DNA of 54,352 nt from Microbacterium sp. K24 (GTDB lineage Bacteria; Actinomycetota; Actinomycetes; Actinomycetales; Microbacteriaceae): assembly GCF_004794465.1 (NCBI RefSeq), contig NZ_SSDJ01000124.1, positions 1-54,352 of the forward strand, read 5' to 3'. The position numbers and the translations under genes were made by a program. The notes beneath the pieces were generated by a model, which had not been told where the DNA came from, did not search any database, and saw only the letters and a list, made by a program, of their open reading frames with translations. How positions within the stretch are numbered: position 1 is the stretch's first letter; every line of letters starts with the position of its first letter. Of this stretch, positions 39,176-48,318 are shown one piece after another.

Positions 39176-40041
39176 CCGCCCGCTGGCTCTCGAGGCTCTG
39201 GAGCACCGCGACGGGACGCTTCGGACTCATCGTCGTCACGGTGATCGCCGTGACCGCGATCGTGTCGCTCTTCTGGACGCCGTTCGATCCACAGTCGTCG
39301 GACATCGGCGATCGCTGGCTCCCGCCGAGCTGGCCCCACCTGCTCGGCACGGACGACACGGGCCGCGACATCCTCAGCCTGATCATGGCCGGCGCGCGGA
39401 CGACGGCGTTCGTGAGCGTCGGAGCAGGTGTCGTCGCCACCGTCATCGGCATCGCCCTCGCAGCACTCGGCGCGCTCACCACCCGGTGGGTGCGGGAGAC
39501 GGTCGCCGTGTTCGTCGACATCCTCATCGCCTTCCCGGTGCTGCTGATCGCGATGATGATCTCCTCGGTGTGGGGCGGATCGCTCTGGGTCGTCATCTGG
39601 GCGGTCGGCATCGGCTTCGGGGTCAACATCGCCCGCGTCACCCGACCCGAGCTGCGGCGGGTGCAGCAGAGCGACTTCGTGCTCGCCGCCCGCGCCTCGG
39701 GCCTCACGCCGGGCCAGAGCCTGATGCGCCATCTGCTTCCGAACGTCGCTCCGGTGTTCATCGTGCAGCTCTCGTGGTCGATGGCCGTCGCCGTGCTCGC
39801 CGAGGCCGGGCTGTCGTACCTCGGATTCGGCGCCTCGGTGGTCGAGCCGAGCTGGGGCATCCTGCTCGCCGACCTGCAGCGGTACATCGGCGTGCACCCG
39901 CTGTCGGTGATCTGGCCGGGACTCGCGATCACGATCACGGTCCTCGCCCTGAACCTCCTCGGCGACGGCCTGCGCGAAGCCACAGATCCGACTCTGCGCC
40001 ACCGTGCTGCGGAGATCCACACCCCGGCGGTGGTCGCATGA
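39172..40041 (+). CDS. ABC importer permease, DppC/OppC family
   Basis: 289 residues with about six membrane helices. HLLGTDDTGRDILSLIMAGAR is the DppC signature, and the EAA loop FVLAARASGLTPGQSLMRHLLPN contacts the ATPases. Starts with ATG overlapping the stop of the first permease, with GGGAGG just upstream. It pairs with that permease to form the channel. Confidence 0.94.
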   Translation: MTARWLSRLWSTATGRFGLIVVTVIAVTAIVSLFWTPFDPQSSDIGDRWLPPSWPHLLGTDDTGRDILSLIMAGARTTAFVSVGAGVVATVIGIALAALGALTTRWVRETVAVFVDILIAFPVLLIAMMISSVWGGSLWVVIWAVGIGFGVNIARVTRPELRRVQQSDFVLAARASGLTPGQSLMRHLLPNVAPVFIVQLSWSMAVAVLAEAGLSYLGFGASVVEPSWGILLADLQRYIGVHPLSVIWPGLAITITVLALNLLGDGLREATDPTLRHRAAEIHTPAVVA

Positions 40042-40829
40042 CGCTCACCGTCGAGAACCTGGTCGTCGAGATCGACGGCCGTCGCGTGGTGGACGGCATC
40101 TCGTTCGAGGTGCCGGACGGCTCGCGTCTCGGGCTGATCGGAGAATCGGGTTCCGGCAAGTCGCTCACCGCCCTCGCCGTGCTCGGCCTCCTTCCCGACG
40201 GCGCCACCGCGAGCGGCAGCATCCGCTGGAACGGCACAGAGCTGATCGGGATGCCGGATCGCGAGCTCGCGAAGCTGCGCGGCGACGACATCGGCATCGT
40301 CTTCCAGGAGCCGAGGACCGCTTTGAACCCGATCCGCACGGTCGGTCGGCAGATCGCGGAGTCCATCCGCATCCACGAAGGGATCAGCCGGCGGGAGGCC
40401 CGCGAACGTGCGGTCGCCGAGGCGGCACGCGTGCGGCTGCCCGATCCCGAGGCGATCGTCGACCGGTACCCGCACCAGCTCTCCGGCGGGCAGCGTCAGC
40501 GCGTGGCGATCGCCATGGCTCTCGCCTGTCGGCCGAAGCTGCTCATCGCGGATGAGCCGACGACGGCCCTCGACGTGACCATCCAAGCCGAGATCCTCTC
40601 GCTGTTGCTCGCGCTCGTCGAAGACGAGGGAATGTCGTTGATGTTCATCACGCATGACCTCGCCGTGCTCGCCCAGGTCGCCACCGAGGGCGTCGTGCTC
40701 GAACACGGACGGGTGATCGAAGCGGCGCCGGTCTCGACCCTGTTGACTGCTCCGACCTCGCCCGTCACGCAGGGGCTGCTGCGCGATGCGACGGCGACCC
40801 TCTGGCGCCCGGATGGAGGCACCCCGTGA
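40038..40829 (+). CDS. ABC importer ATPase, DppD-like
   Basis: 263 residues. Walker [10 protein letters not shown]-loop VFQEP, signature [14 protein letters not shown], Walker [13 protein letters not shown] and H-loop THD are all intact. The C-terminal peptide-transporter extension is short. ATG overlaps the permease stop. Powers solute uptake together with the following ATPase. Confidence 0.95.
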   Translation: MTLTVENLVVEIDGRRVVDGISFEVPDGSRLGLIGESGSGKSLTALAVLGLLPDGATASGSIRWNGTELIGMPDRELAKLRGDDIGIVFQEPRTALNPIRTVGRQIAESIRIHEGISRREARERAVAEAARVRLPDPEAIVDRYPHQLSGGQRQRVAIAMALACRPKLLIADEPTTALDVTIQAEILSLLLALVEDEGMSLMFITHDLAVLAQVATEGVVLEHGRVIEAAPVSTLLTAPTSPVTQGLLRDATATLWRPDGGTP

Positions 40830-41623
40830 GTCTCATCGAAGCACGAGGACTGAGCCGGGACTTCTTCGTCCCGAAGCGCTCCACGTTCGAGCGCACCCGC
40901 AGGCAGACCGCACTCGCGCCGACCGACCTCGACGTCGTCGAAGGCTCGTCGGTCGGCATCATCGGCGAGTCGGGGTCCGGCAAGTCCACGCTCGTCCGCC
41001 TGCTGCTGGGACTCGATCGCCCGACGGCGGGCACGGTGAGCGTGGACGGACGGAGAGTGGATGCCGCGGCATCCGCCCAGAGCCTGCACTGGCTTCGCCG
41101 CGAGACGGGACTTGTCTTCCAGGACCCGTACGCGTCGCTCGATCCGCGGATGTCAGCCGGGCAGATCGTGCGTGAGCCGTTATGGGCACTCGACATCGAG
41201 GGCGACCACCGAACGAGGGTCCGCGAGGTGCTCGAGCAGGTCGGACTCGAGCCCGACATGGCCGACCGCTATCCGCACGAGTTCTCCGGCGGACAGCGTC
41301 AGCGGATCGCCCTCGCGCGGGCGATCGTTCATCGGCCGCGCATCCTGGTCGGCGACGAGCCCCTGTCGGCCCTCGACGTGACGGTGCGCGCGCAGATCCT
41401 CGCACTGCTGATCGAGTTGCGCCGCACGACCGACCTGACGCTGCTGCTGGTCTCGCACGACATCGGCGTCGTGCAGAACCTGTGCGACACCGTGGTCGTG
41501 ATGAAGGACGGCCACATCGTCGAGCGCGGGGCGACGACCGACGTGCTCCTGCATCCGCAGCACGACTACACGAAGGCGCTGCTGTCGGCGATCCCGGTCA
41601 TTCCCGGCACCACCGGTCGTTGA
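40826..41623 (+). CDS. ABC importer ATPase, DppF-like
   Basis: 265 residues. Walker [10 protein letters not shown]-loop VFQDP, signature [14 protein letters not shown], Walker [13 protein letters not shown] and SHD H-loop are present. The N-terminal segment [20 protein letters not shown] is the DppF-type insertion. The GTG start overlaps the preceding stop as GTGA. Last gene of the importer operon; its stop lies in a repeat shared with the convergent GNAT gene end. Confidence 0.95.
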   Translation: MSLIEARGLSRDFFVPKRSTFERTRRQTALAPTDLDVVEGSSVGIIGESGSGKSTLVRLLLGLDRPTAGTVSVDGRRVDAAASAQSLHWLRRETGLVFQDPYASLDPRMSAGQIVREPLWALDIEGDHRTRVREVLEQVGLEPDMADRYPHEFSGGQRQRIALARAIVHRPRILVGDEPLSALDVTVRAQILALLIELRRTTDLTLLLVSHDIGVVQNLCDTVVVMKDGHIVERGATTDVLLHPQHDYTKALLSAIPVIPGTTGR

Positions 41624-41664
41624 GCGAGCGCCAGCCTGACGAAACGTCTCAGCGCTTCGACCCG
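41615..41664. repeat. GGTCGTTGAGCGAGCG-type intergenic repeat, degenerate
   Basis: GGTCGTTGAGCGAGCG followed by TGACGAAACGTCTCAGCG and TTCGACC looks like a degenerate copy of a short imperfect inverted element that I recall between convergent genes in Microbacterium genomes. It contains the stop codons of both flanking genes. Only one copy is in the window, so repeat status rests on memory. It may act as a two-way terminator. Confidence 0.4.
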
Positions 41665-42266
41665 AACAGGCTCCCCCGCCGTCGCCCGACGGGCTTGAGC
41701 ACGCGCCTCATGTACACGGTCCCGAGGTCGCGCCCGAACTTGTACCCGACCCGCCCCATGCGTCCGGCCTGGACGAAGCCCAGCTTGGCGTGGAGGCGGA
41801 TCGAGGCCTCGGCACCGCTGTCGCTGATGACGGCGACCATCTCCCGCAGTCCGATCTGCTCGCAGGCGTCGATGAGCGCCTGAAGCAGCGCCGCGCCGAG
41901 CCCTTTGCCGCCGGCGCCGGGACCGAGATAGATCGAGTCCTCCACGGTGTACCGGTAGGCGTTCTTGCCCGCCCACGGCTGCGCCAGCGCGTAGCCGATC
42001 ACCTCGCCGCCCGACGAGACCGCGACGAGGAAGGGCAGTTTCAGCTTCTCGAGGAGCGCGAACTTCTCGCGCCAGTACGGAATGCTGCTGCGGCGCTCGT
42101 CGAGCGTGACAGCGGAGTTGCTCACGAAATGGTTGTAGATCTCCCGGATGTGGGCGAGGTCGTTGGCTCGCGCCGCACGGATCGTGTACGAGAAGACCTC
42201 GGGCGCCGGTTCCGGACGCAGGTGACGTGGCAGGACGCGGCGACGGTCCCCGGGCTCGAACTGCAT
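41649..42266 (-). CDS. GNAT N-acetyltransferase, phosphinothricin acetyltransferase-like
   Basis: 205 residues. After a 25-residue extension the GNAT domain begins YTIRAARANDLAHIREIYNHFV, characteristic of the Pat/MnaT subgroup that acetylates phosphinothricin-like amino acids or methionine sulfone. The acetyl-CoA loop is GPGAGGKGLGAALLQALI, followed by ASIRLHAKLGF. TAAGCT (42278-42273) lies 6 nt before the ATG and overlaps the stop codon of ung, so the gene has its own leaderless promoter. Confidence 0.87.
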   Translation of the reverse strand: MQFEPGDRRRVLPRHLRPEPAPEVFSYTIRAARANDLAHIREIYNHFVSNSAVTLDERRSSIPYWREKFALLEKLKLPFLVAVSSGGEVIGYALAQPWAGKNAYRYTVEDSIYLGPGAGGKGLGAALLQALIDACEQIGLREMVAVISDSGAEASIRLHAKLGFVQAGRMGRVGYKFGRDLGTVYMRRVLKPVGRRRGSLFGSKR

Positions 42267-42270
42267 GCGC

Positions 42271-42984
42271 TCAGCTTAGGGAGGAAGGCGCTTCGCCCTC
42301 CACCCTCCAGTCCACCGGATCTGCGCCGAGCTCTTCGAGCAGCGCGTTCGCCCGCGAGAACGGCTTCGAGCCGAAGAACCCTCGGCTGGCCGAGAGCGGC
42401 GACGGATGGGCCGACGCGATCACGGGCGTGTCCCCCAGCATCGGCTGGAGATTCGCGGCATCCCTCCCCCAGAGAATCGCGACGAGCGGCTGGTCCCGGG
42501 CCACGAGTGTTCTGATCGCGAGCTCCGTGACGGCTTCCCAGCCCCACCCGCGGTGCGATGCGGCATTGCCCGGCTGCACGGTCAGAACCCTGTTGAGCAG
42601 CAGCACTCCCTGGTCGCTCCACGCCGTCAGGTCGCCGTGCGGAGCGGGCGGGATGCCGAGATCGCTCTCGCGCTCTTTGTAGATGTTCGCGAGGCTGCGA
42701 GGAAGCGGGCGCACGTGCGGGTCGACGGCGAAGGAGAGTCCGATCGGATGCCCGGGTGTCGGATACGGATCCTGCCCCGTGATCAGCACCTTGACGTCGG
42801 CGAGCGGGCGCTGGAACGCGCGGAGCACGTTCGCTCCGGCCGGCAGGTAGCCACGACCGGCGGCCTGCTCCGCGCGCAGCCGTTCCCCCAGCGCGGTGAT
42901 CTGCTCCTGCACCGGGGCGAGCGCGTCCGCCCAGCCGGCGTCGATCTGCCCGCTCTCTGCGAGCTCGGCGAGGGTGCTGGCCAT
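42271..42984 (-). CDS. ung: Uracil-DNA glycosylase, family 1
   Basis: 237 residues. Motif [17 protein letters not shown] carries the catalytic D72, and motif [14 protein letters not shown] carries the catalytic His and the minor-groove loop. It removes uracil from DNA in base excision repair. The ATG follows the SDR stop by 2 nt, with no obvious Shine-Dalgarno, suggesting translational coupling. Length and motifs are normal. Confidence 0.96.
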   Translation of the reverse strand: MASTLAELAESGQIDAGWADALAPVQEQITALGERLRAEQAAGRGYLPAGANVLRAFQRPLADVKVLITGQDPYPTPGHPIGLSFAVDPHVRPLPRSLANIYKERESDLGIPPAPHGDLTAWSDQGVLLLNRVLTVQPGNAASHRGWGWEAVTELAIRTLVARDQPLVAILWGRDAANLQPMLGDTPVIASAHPSPLSASRGFFGSKPFSRANALLEELGADPVDWRVEGEAPSSLS

Positions 42985-42986
42985 GG

Positions 42987-43769
42987 TCAGTCGATGGATC
43001 GCACGCGCAGCGGACCGCGGGCGAGAAGGTGCTGGGCCGACTGGGCGACCGGCCGCATCGTGATCTGGTCGAGGTTGACGTGCGCCGGCGACTCCAGCGC
43101 GTACGCGATGACGTCGGCGACATCTTCCGCCACCAACGGCGCCTCGACGCCGGAGTACACGGCCTCGGCCGCGACGGTGTCTCCACCGAGACGGTTGAGG
43201 GTGAACTCCTCGGTGTGCACCAGTCCCGGCGCGATCTCGACCACGCGGATGGGCTCGCCGTTCAGCTCCTGGCGGAGCACCTTCGCGAGCATGCTCTCGG
43301 CCGCCTTCGCGGCGTTGTAGCCCGCGCCGCCGGCATAGGGCGTCTGGGCCGCGGTCGACGTGATGAAGATCGCGTCGGCGTGACCGTCGGATGCCGCGGC
43401 GCGGCGCAGCAGCGGAAGAAGTCCGGCCACGAGTCGCTGGGACGCGAGCACGTTCGCGTCGAACATCCACTGCCAGTCGTCGATCGAGGCATCCTCGACG
43501 CGGTCGGTCCCGCGAGCGCCGCCCGCCACCTGCACGAGGGCATGCACGGGCCCGGACTTCTCGAGCTCGGCGACGAGCGCGTCCACCGCGGCGCCGTCGG
43601 TGAGGTCGCAGGCGATGGCGGAGGCACCGGTCTCCTCGGCGAGCGCCGTGAGCCGATCCTCGCGCCGTGCGACGCCGACGACGTCCCATCCGCGTCCACG
43701 GAGCGTGCGCACCGTCGCCGCGCCGATCCCCGAGCTCGCACCTGTCACCACTGCACGTCTGATCACCAT
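42987..43769 (-). CDS. Short-chain dehydrogenase/reductase
   Basis: 260 residues with a Rossmann fold. The cofactor loop [13 protein letters not shown] and R36-R37 after the second strand (VGVARREDR) favour NADP(H). The catalytic Tyr-Lys is in [10 protein letters not shown], with Ser in [12 protein letters not shown]. Resembles YdfG-type oxidoreductases acting on 3-hydroxy acids. TACGGT ends 6 nt before the ATG, with GGAGGC in between, so either initiation mode is possible. Co-transcribed with ung. Confidence 0.92.
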   Translation of the reverse strand: MVIRRAVVTGASSGIGAATVRTLRGRGWDVVGVARREDRLTALAEETGASAIACDLTDGAAVDALVAELEKSGPVHALVQVAGGARGTDRVEDASIDDWQWMFDANVLASQRLVAGLLPLLRRAAASDGHADAIFITSTAAQTPYAGGAGYNAAKAAESMLAKVLRQELNGEPIRVVEIAPGLVHTEEFTLNRLGGDTVAAEAVYSGVEAPLVAEDVADVIAYALESPAHVNLDQITMRPVAQSAQHLLARGPLRVRSID

Positions 43770-43839
43770 GCCTCCACCGTACGATGTCCGCCCGGGATTT
43801 CGCGGTCCGGCACTGTTACGTCACATTTCCCATCCCCTG

Positions 43840-43866
43840 TTGACACAAGCCGATATTCCGTACTCT
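43840..43866 (+). promoter_or_regulatory. metY promoter with consensus -35
   Basis: TTGACA (43840-43845) and TACTCT (43861-43866) are spaced by 15 nt. This is the only perfect -35 hexamer noticed in the window. The start would be near 43873, giving a leader of about 45 nt with AGGGGG (43907-43912). The leader is too short for a SAM riboswitch. Confidence 0.6.
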
Positions 43867-43917
43867 CGCTGCAACGGCATCCGCCATCCAGCCTTCAATC
43901 GTTTCCAGGGGGAACAC

Positions 43918-45240
43918 ATGACCGCACCCGAGTCCTGGCGCTTCGAGACCAAGCAGATCCACTCGGGTGCCGCACCCGATCCGGTCACGAAGGCCCGCGC
44001 CACGCCCATCTACCAGACCACCTCGTACGTGTTCGACAGCGCGGACCACGCCGCCAACCTCTTCGCCCTCGCGGAGTTCGGCAACATCTACACGCGCATC
44101 CAGAACCCGACGCAGGACGTGCTCGAGCAGCGCCTCGCCGCACTCGAGGGCGGCACCGGAGCCCTGGTCCTCGCCAGCGGCCAGGCCGCTTCGACCTTCG
44201 CGGTCCTGAACATCGCCGAAGCCGGCGACCACTTCGTCGCCTCCAGCTCGATCTACGGCGGCACCTACAACCTCTTCAAGTACACGCTCGCGAAGCTCGG
44301 CATCGAGGTCACCTTCGTCGAGAACCAGGACGACCCCGAGGAATGGCGTCGCGCGGTACGCCCGAACACGAAGCTGTTCTTCGCGGAGACCATCGGCAAC
44401 CCGCAGATCAACATCCTCGACATCCGCACCGTCGCCGACGTGGCGCACGAGAACGGCGTGCCCCTGATCGTCGACAACACGATCGCGACGCCGTACCTGA
44501 TCCGTCCGTTCGAGTTCGGTGCCGACATCGTCGTGCACTCCGTCACGAAGTTCCTCGGCGGCCACGGCACGACCATCGGCGGCGTCATCATCGACGGAGG
44601 GAAGTTCGAGTGGTCGAAGAACGTCGAGAAGTTCCCGGGTCTCACGGTCCCGGACCCCTCGTACCACGGCGCCAGCTACACCGCCGCGGTCGGCGACCCG
44701 CTCGCCTACATCATCAAGGCCCGCGTGCAGCTGCTCCGCGACCTCGGCTCGGCCATCGCCCCGCAGAGCGCCTGGAACCTCATCCAGGGCGTCGAGACCC
44801 TGTCGCTGCGCATCGAGCGCCACGTGCAGAACGCGCAGGAGATCGCCGAGTGGCTCGACGGCCGTGACGACGTCGCGACCGTCAACTACTCGGGTCTCCC
44901 CTCCTCGCCGTGGTACGCCAAGGCGAACGAGTACGCCCCCAAGGGCGTCGGCGCGGTGCTGTCGTTCGAGCTGAAGGGCGGCGTGGAAGCCGGTCGCGAG
45001 TTCGTCAACAGCCTGTCGCTGTTCAGCCACCTCGCCAACATCGGCGACGTGCGCTCGCTGGTCATCCACCCGGCGTCCACCACGCACGCACAGCTCACCC
45101 CCGAGCAGCAGCTCACGGCCGGCGTCACGCCGGGCCTGGTCCGCCTCTCGGTGGGCATCGAGAACGTCGACGACCTGAAGGCCGACCTCGACGAGGCTCT
45201 CGCCGCGGCCCGCCGCGTGTCGGAGGCCGCTCGCGCCTGA
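43918..45240 (+). CDS. metY: O-acetylhomoserine sulfhydrylase
   Basis: 440 residues. This PLP enzyme makes homocysteine from O-acetylhomoserine and sulfide. The PLP lysine is K211 in HSVTKFLGGHG, and the Cys/Met-metabolism signature YTRIQNPTQDVLEQRLAALE (about 58-77) is complete. Length and the long region after the lysine fit MetY rather than the shorter MetB. Metal-free cytosolic tetramer by family knowledge. It works with MetX encoded 1.1 kb downstream, and a terminator follows immediately. Confidence 0.95.
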   Translation: MTAPESWRFETKQIHSGAAPDPVTKARATPIYQTTSYVFDSADHAANLFALAEFGNIYTRIQNPTQDVLEQRLAALEGGTGALVLASGQAASTFAVLNIAEAGDHFVASSSIYGGTYNLFKYTLAKLGIEVTFVENQDDPEEWRRAVRPNTKLFFAETIGNPQINILDIRTVADVAHENGVPLIVDNTIATPYLIRPFEFGADIVVHSVTKFLGGHGTTIGGVIIDGGKFEWSKNVEKFPGLTVPDPSYHGASYTAAVGDPLAYIIKARVQLLRDLGSAIAPQSAWNLIQGVETLSLRIERHVQNAQEIAEWLDGRDDVATVNYSGLPSSPWYAKANEYAPKGVGAVLSFELKGGVEAGREFVNSLSLFSHLANIGDVRSLVIHPASTTHAQLTPEQQLTAGVTPGLVRLSVGIENVDDLKADLDEALAAARRVSEAARA

Positions 45241-45251
45241 CCTGTCGTCGG

Positions 45252-45285
45252 AGAAGTGCCCCGGGCCGCGGCTCGGGGCACTTCT
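45252..45285 (+). terminator. Hairpin terminator after metY
   Basis: AGAAGTGCCCCG (45252-45263) and CGGGGCACTTCT (45274-45285) are perfect 12-bp complements. The inner bases can extend the stem to about 15 bp with a CGCG loop. Begins 11 nt after the stop codon. No T-tract. It would separate metY from the EEP gene. Confidence 0.8.
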
Positions 45286-45368
45286 GCGTCTCCGCGCCGC
45301 ACACGGTGCGCGCACAGCCGACAGGTCCAGAATGGAAGGTCCTGTCCGAGGAGCTTCCGATCGACGTC

Positions 45369-46337
45369 ATGCATCAACGACCGCCCCGCCCGCGCCCGGT
45401 GTCGCGGCGCTCACGCGCGCGCTCGGGACGGATCCTCGCGGTGTCGGCTCTGGTCCTGCTGCTCGTCGTCATCGGCAGCTGGGTGCCCGGGTTCGTCGGC
45501 ACGGCCGCGGCCGCCGTCCTGCCCTGGTGCGGGCTCGCCCTCGCCCTCGTGGCCGTGCTCGCCCTCTTCTCCGCACGTCGCGTACTTCTCGTCATCCTGC
45601 TCCCCGCCCTGGTCTGGGCGCTCGCGATCTTCCCCTCTCTGCCGGGCTTCGGGGCTGCGCCCTCCGCGGATGCCGCACCGCTGACCGTCGTGAGTCAGAA
45701 CGTGCGCGCACATTCCGGGGGCGCAGCGGCCTCGGCGGCCGAACTCGCCGGCCACGGCGCCGACGTCATCGCTCTCACCGAACTCGACGCCGACAGCCTG
45801 ACGGCCGCGCGTGACGCTCTCGCCGCGGAGTACCCGTATTCGTACGCGATCGGGACGGTCGCCGTCTGGAGCCGGTCCCCGCTCGCGAACGCCCAGCCGC
45901 TGACGCTCGGCCTCGACTGGAGACGGGCGCTCCGGGTCGAGGTGCAGACTCCGGCTGCCGCAGTCGCGGTCTACGTCATGCATGCCGCGTCCGTGCGTCC
46001 GGGGCACCAGCAGGACCGCGACACGATGCTGTCCGGCATCGCCGACGCCGTGGCATCCGATCCCGCCGAGTCGATCATCGTCGTCGGGGACTTCAACGCC
46101 GCCTCCGCAGACCCGGCCCTCGGTGCCATCCGCTCCCAGCTGGACTGGGTGCGCCCGACCGACGGCACCCTCGGGATGACCTGGCCTGCTGCGCTCCCCC
46201 TCGCCCGCATCGACCAGGTCTTCGTGCGCGGTCTGGACGTGCAGAGCTCCACGACGCAGCGCGCGGGGAACAGCGACCATCTCGCGACGGTGACGAGCGT
46301 CAGCGTGCGCGGCGGCGATTCCGACCCCGCACCGTAA
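45369..46337 (+). CDS. Membrane-anchored endonuclease/exonuclease/phosphatase-family protein
   Basis: 322 residues. A basic N-terminus precedes three membrane helices (about residues 18-90). The EEP domain begins LTVVSQNVRAHSGG, with metal-binding Glu in DVIALTELDADS, VVGDFNAASADP, and the terminal NSDHLATVTSV carrying Asp-His. Catalytic residues appear complete. The domain would face outward, suggesting hydrolysis of extracellular DNA, nucleotides or phospholipids. The start is uncertain: GAGGAG lies 15 nt before the ATG, longer than usual. It sits between metY and metX without obvious link. Confidence 0.82.
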   Translation: MHQRPPRPRPVSRRSRARSGRILAVSALVLLLVVIGSWVPGFVGTAAAAVLPWCGLALALVAVLALFSARRVLLVILLPALVWALAIFPSLPGFGAAPSADAAPLTVVSQNVRAHSGGAAASAAELAGHGADVIALTELDADSLTAARDALAAEYPYSYAIGTVAVWSRSPLANAQPLTLGLDWRRALRVEVQTPAAAVAVYVMHAASVRPGHQQDRDTMLSGIADAVASDPAESIIVVGDFNAASADPALGAIRSQLDWVRPTDGTLGMTWPAALPLARIDQVFVRGLDVQSSTTQRAGNSDHLATVTSVSVRGGDSDPAP

Positions 46338-46377
46338 CGTTCGCCGGGCGAGTCCCCCGCCAGGCGACAATGGAAGC

Positions 46378-47583
46378 ATGGACTGGCAGACGACCTCCGA
46401 GGACACGGTGCCCTCAGCGCCCGTGACGGAGGCGGACGTGCGTCTGCTCCGAGCCCGACCACCGGCGACCGGCGCCTGGCGCGACGGAGACCCGGTCGGC
46501 GGCCGCCGTTTCGGCAGTTTCGGGCCGTTCACGACCGAGAGCGGTGCTGTCCTGCCGGGGATCCGTCTCGCCTACGAGACGTGGGGCGAGCTCAACGAGG
46601 CCCGCGACAACGCGATCCTCGTGCTGCATGCCCTGACCGGCGACAGCCACGTGCGCGGCGCGGCCGGTGCAGGCCATGCGACCGCCGGATGGTGGGACGA
46701 CGTCACCGGTCCCGGCGCACCTCTCGACACGGATCGCTGGTTCGTCATCGCGCCGAACATGTTGGGCGGATGCCAGGGATCCACCGGGCCCGCGAGCATC
46801 GCTCCCACCGGCTACGAGTGGGCATCGCGCTTCCCCTACCTCACGATCCGCGACCAGGTGGCGGCGCAGGTGCGCCTGGCCGACGGGCTGGGGATCGACC
46901 GCTGGGCCGCCGTCGTCGGCGGCTCGATGGGCGGCATGCACGCCCTGGAGTGGGCGATCGCGCACCCCGAGCGCGTCGAGCGACTCGCCGTGCTCTCCTC
47001 GCCCCCGGTGACGACCGCCGATCAGATCGCGCTCAACACGGTGCAGCTGGAGGCGATCCGGATGGACCCGCGCTTCCAGGGCGGCGAGTACTACGATCTC
47101 GCCGATGGTGACGGTCCGCACCGCGGCCTCGCCCTGGCCCGGCGGATGGCCCTGCTGAACTACCGCAGCCCGATCGAGCTCAACCAGCGGTTCCAGCGGT
47201 CGTGGCAGTCCGGCGTCTCGCCGCTCGGCCACGGCGGACGTTTCGCGGTCGAGTCGTACCTCGACTTCCACGGCAACAAGTTCACCCGCCGCTTCGACGC
47301 GAACAGCTACATCACCCTCGTCGAGGCGATGAACTCGCACGATGTCGGGCGCGACCGCGGCGGCGTCGAAGAGGCTCTGCGTGCCGTCACCGCCACGACC
47401 CTCGTCCTCGGGATCGACAGCGACCGCCTCTTCCCCGTCGACGGGCAGCAGCGCATCGCGAGGAGCATCCCGAAGGTCATCGGCGGCGAGGCCGTCGTGC
47501 TCACCAGCGACTTCGGCCACGACGGCTTCCTGATCGAGACGGAAGCCGTGGGTTCGCACCTCCGGCAGCTGCTCGACAGCTGA
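46378..47583 (+). CDS. metX: Homoserine O-acetyltransferase
   Basis: 401 residues with the alpha/beta-hydrolase fold. The nucleophile is S183 in VVGGSMGGMHALEW, the acid is in LVLGIDSDRLFP, and the His is in SDFGHDGFLIE. It acetylates homoserine from acetyl-CoA for methionine synthesis. GACAAT ends 6 nt before the ATG, so a leaderless mRNA is possible. Its substrate comes from Hom (1293-2597), and MetY uses the product. Confidence 0.96.
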   Translation: MDWQTTSEDTVPSAPVTEADVRLLRARPPATGAWRDGDPVGGRRFGSFGPFTTESGAVLPGIRLAYETWGELNEARDNAILVLHALTGDSHVRGAAGAGHATAGWWDDVTGPGAPLDTDRWFVIAPNMLGGCQGSTGPASIAPTGYEWASRFPYLTIRDQVAAQVRLADGLGIDRWAAVVGGSMGGMHALEWAIAHPERVERLAVLSSPPVTTADQIALNTVQLEAIRMDPRFQGGEYYDLADGDGPHRGLALARRMALLNYRSPIELNQRFQRSWQSGVSPLGHGGRFAVESYLDFHGNKFTRRFDANSYITLVEAMNSHDVGRDRGGVEEALRAVTATTLVLGIDSDRLFPVDGQQRIARSIPKVIGGEAVVLTSDFGHDGFLIETEAVGSHLRQLLDS

Positions 47584-47600
47584 GTCGCTGACGTCACCTG

Positions 47601-47681
47601 CCGAGCGGCCCCTCTGTGCGCGAACGGCCTCTCTGTGGACGCCGACAAAGGGGCCGTTGGTCCGCAAAGGGGCCGTTCGGC
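47601..47681. repeat. Cluster of GGCCCCTCTGTG/CAAAGGGGCCGTT repeats in opposed orientation
   Basis: Between metX and the NUDIX gene lie four related units of about 19-21 nt. Two read CGGCCCCTCTGTG and CGGCCTCTCTGTG (from 47607 and 47625), and two read CAAAGGGGCCGTT in the opposite sense (47646-47658 and 47665-47677). The arrangement is a dyad of direct repeats that can fold into alternative hairpins. It does not look coding. Function unknown; a REP/MITE-like element or two-way terminator are options. Confidence 0.7.
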
Positions 47682-47697
47682 GAGACGAGTGAGACGG

Positions 47698-48309
47698 TCA
47701 GGCGGGCAGGAAGCGCCAGGGAAGCTCCGCGGCCTCGAGGACGCCCTGCTCCCAGGCGAACGCCCGACCCGCGTCGGTGTCGACGACGCGCGTCTGGAAG
47801 AGCTGAGCGGATCCGGCGGATGACAGCGCCGCCTCCGCGTCGGCGAACACCGCGAGCTGGTGCAGGGTCAGCCAGGTGGGCGGGAACAGCGTCCACTCGC
47901 CGGCGGCGTGACGCGCCAGCGCCTCGTGGGGGCTCACCCAGGCGATCTCCGCGACCTCGTCCGCCGACGGCACGAGAACCTGATCCGGAGCCTTCGCGAG
48001 GAAGAACCAGGTGCGGATGCGCGTGGGCGCCCCGGCCGGCGGTCGCCACTCGGACAGCAGCACAAGGTCGTCGATCGTCAGCCCGACCTCTTCCTGCGTC
48101 TCGCGGATGCCGGCCCGACGCGCATCCTCGCTCTCGGACGCCCCGGACCGCCGATCGTCGGGCTCGACCTTGCCGCCGGGGAACACCCAGGCGCCGGCGA
48201 ACGAACCGCGATCCGGTCGGCGGATGAGCAGGACCTCGAAGCCCTCCTCGACGGTGCGCAGCAGCACGACCGTGCCCGCCACGGGCAGGGAATCATCGGG
48301 GGAACTCAC
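47698..48309 (-). CDS. NUDIX hydrolase
   Basis: 203 residues. The Nudix box is GGKVEPDD...RRAGIRETQEEVGL, with an insertion between the first Gly-Lys and the REXXEE part, as in CoA pyrophosphatase or NUDT19-like members. It probably hydrolyses a nucleoside diphosphate derivative or acyl-CoA. The GTG start lies 6 nt after TAGAGT (48321-48316), which is inside the 3' end of the upstream MFS gene. This predicts its own leaderless promoter. Confidence 0.92.
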   Translation of the reverse strand: MSSPDDSLPVAGTVVLLRTVEEGFEVLLIRRPDRGSFAGAWVFPGGKVEPDDRRSGASESEDARRAGIRETQEEVGLTIDDLVLLSEWRPPAGAPTRIRTWFFLAKAPDQVLVPSADEVAEIAWVSPHEALARHAAGEWTLFPPTWLTLHQLAVFADAEAALSSAGSAQLFQTRVVDTDAGRAFAWEQGVLEAAELPWRFLPA

Positions 48310-48318
48310 CCCGACACT

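Noticed and set aside
43781..43917. SAM riboswitch or T-box before metY
   Set aside because: The leader after the -10 is only about 45 nt and shows no multi-stem structure or T-box sequence.
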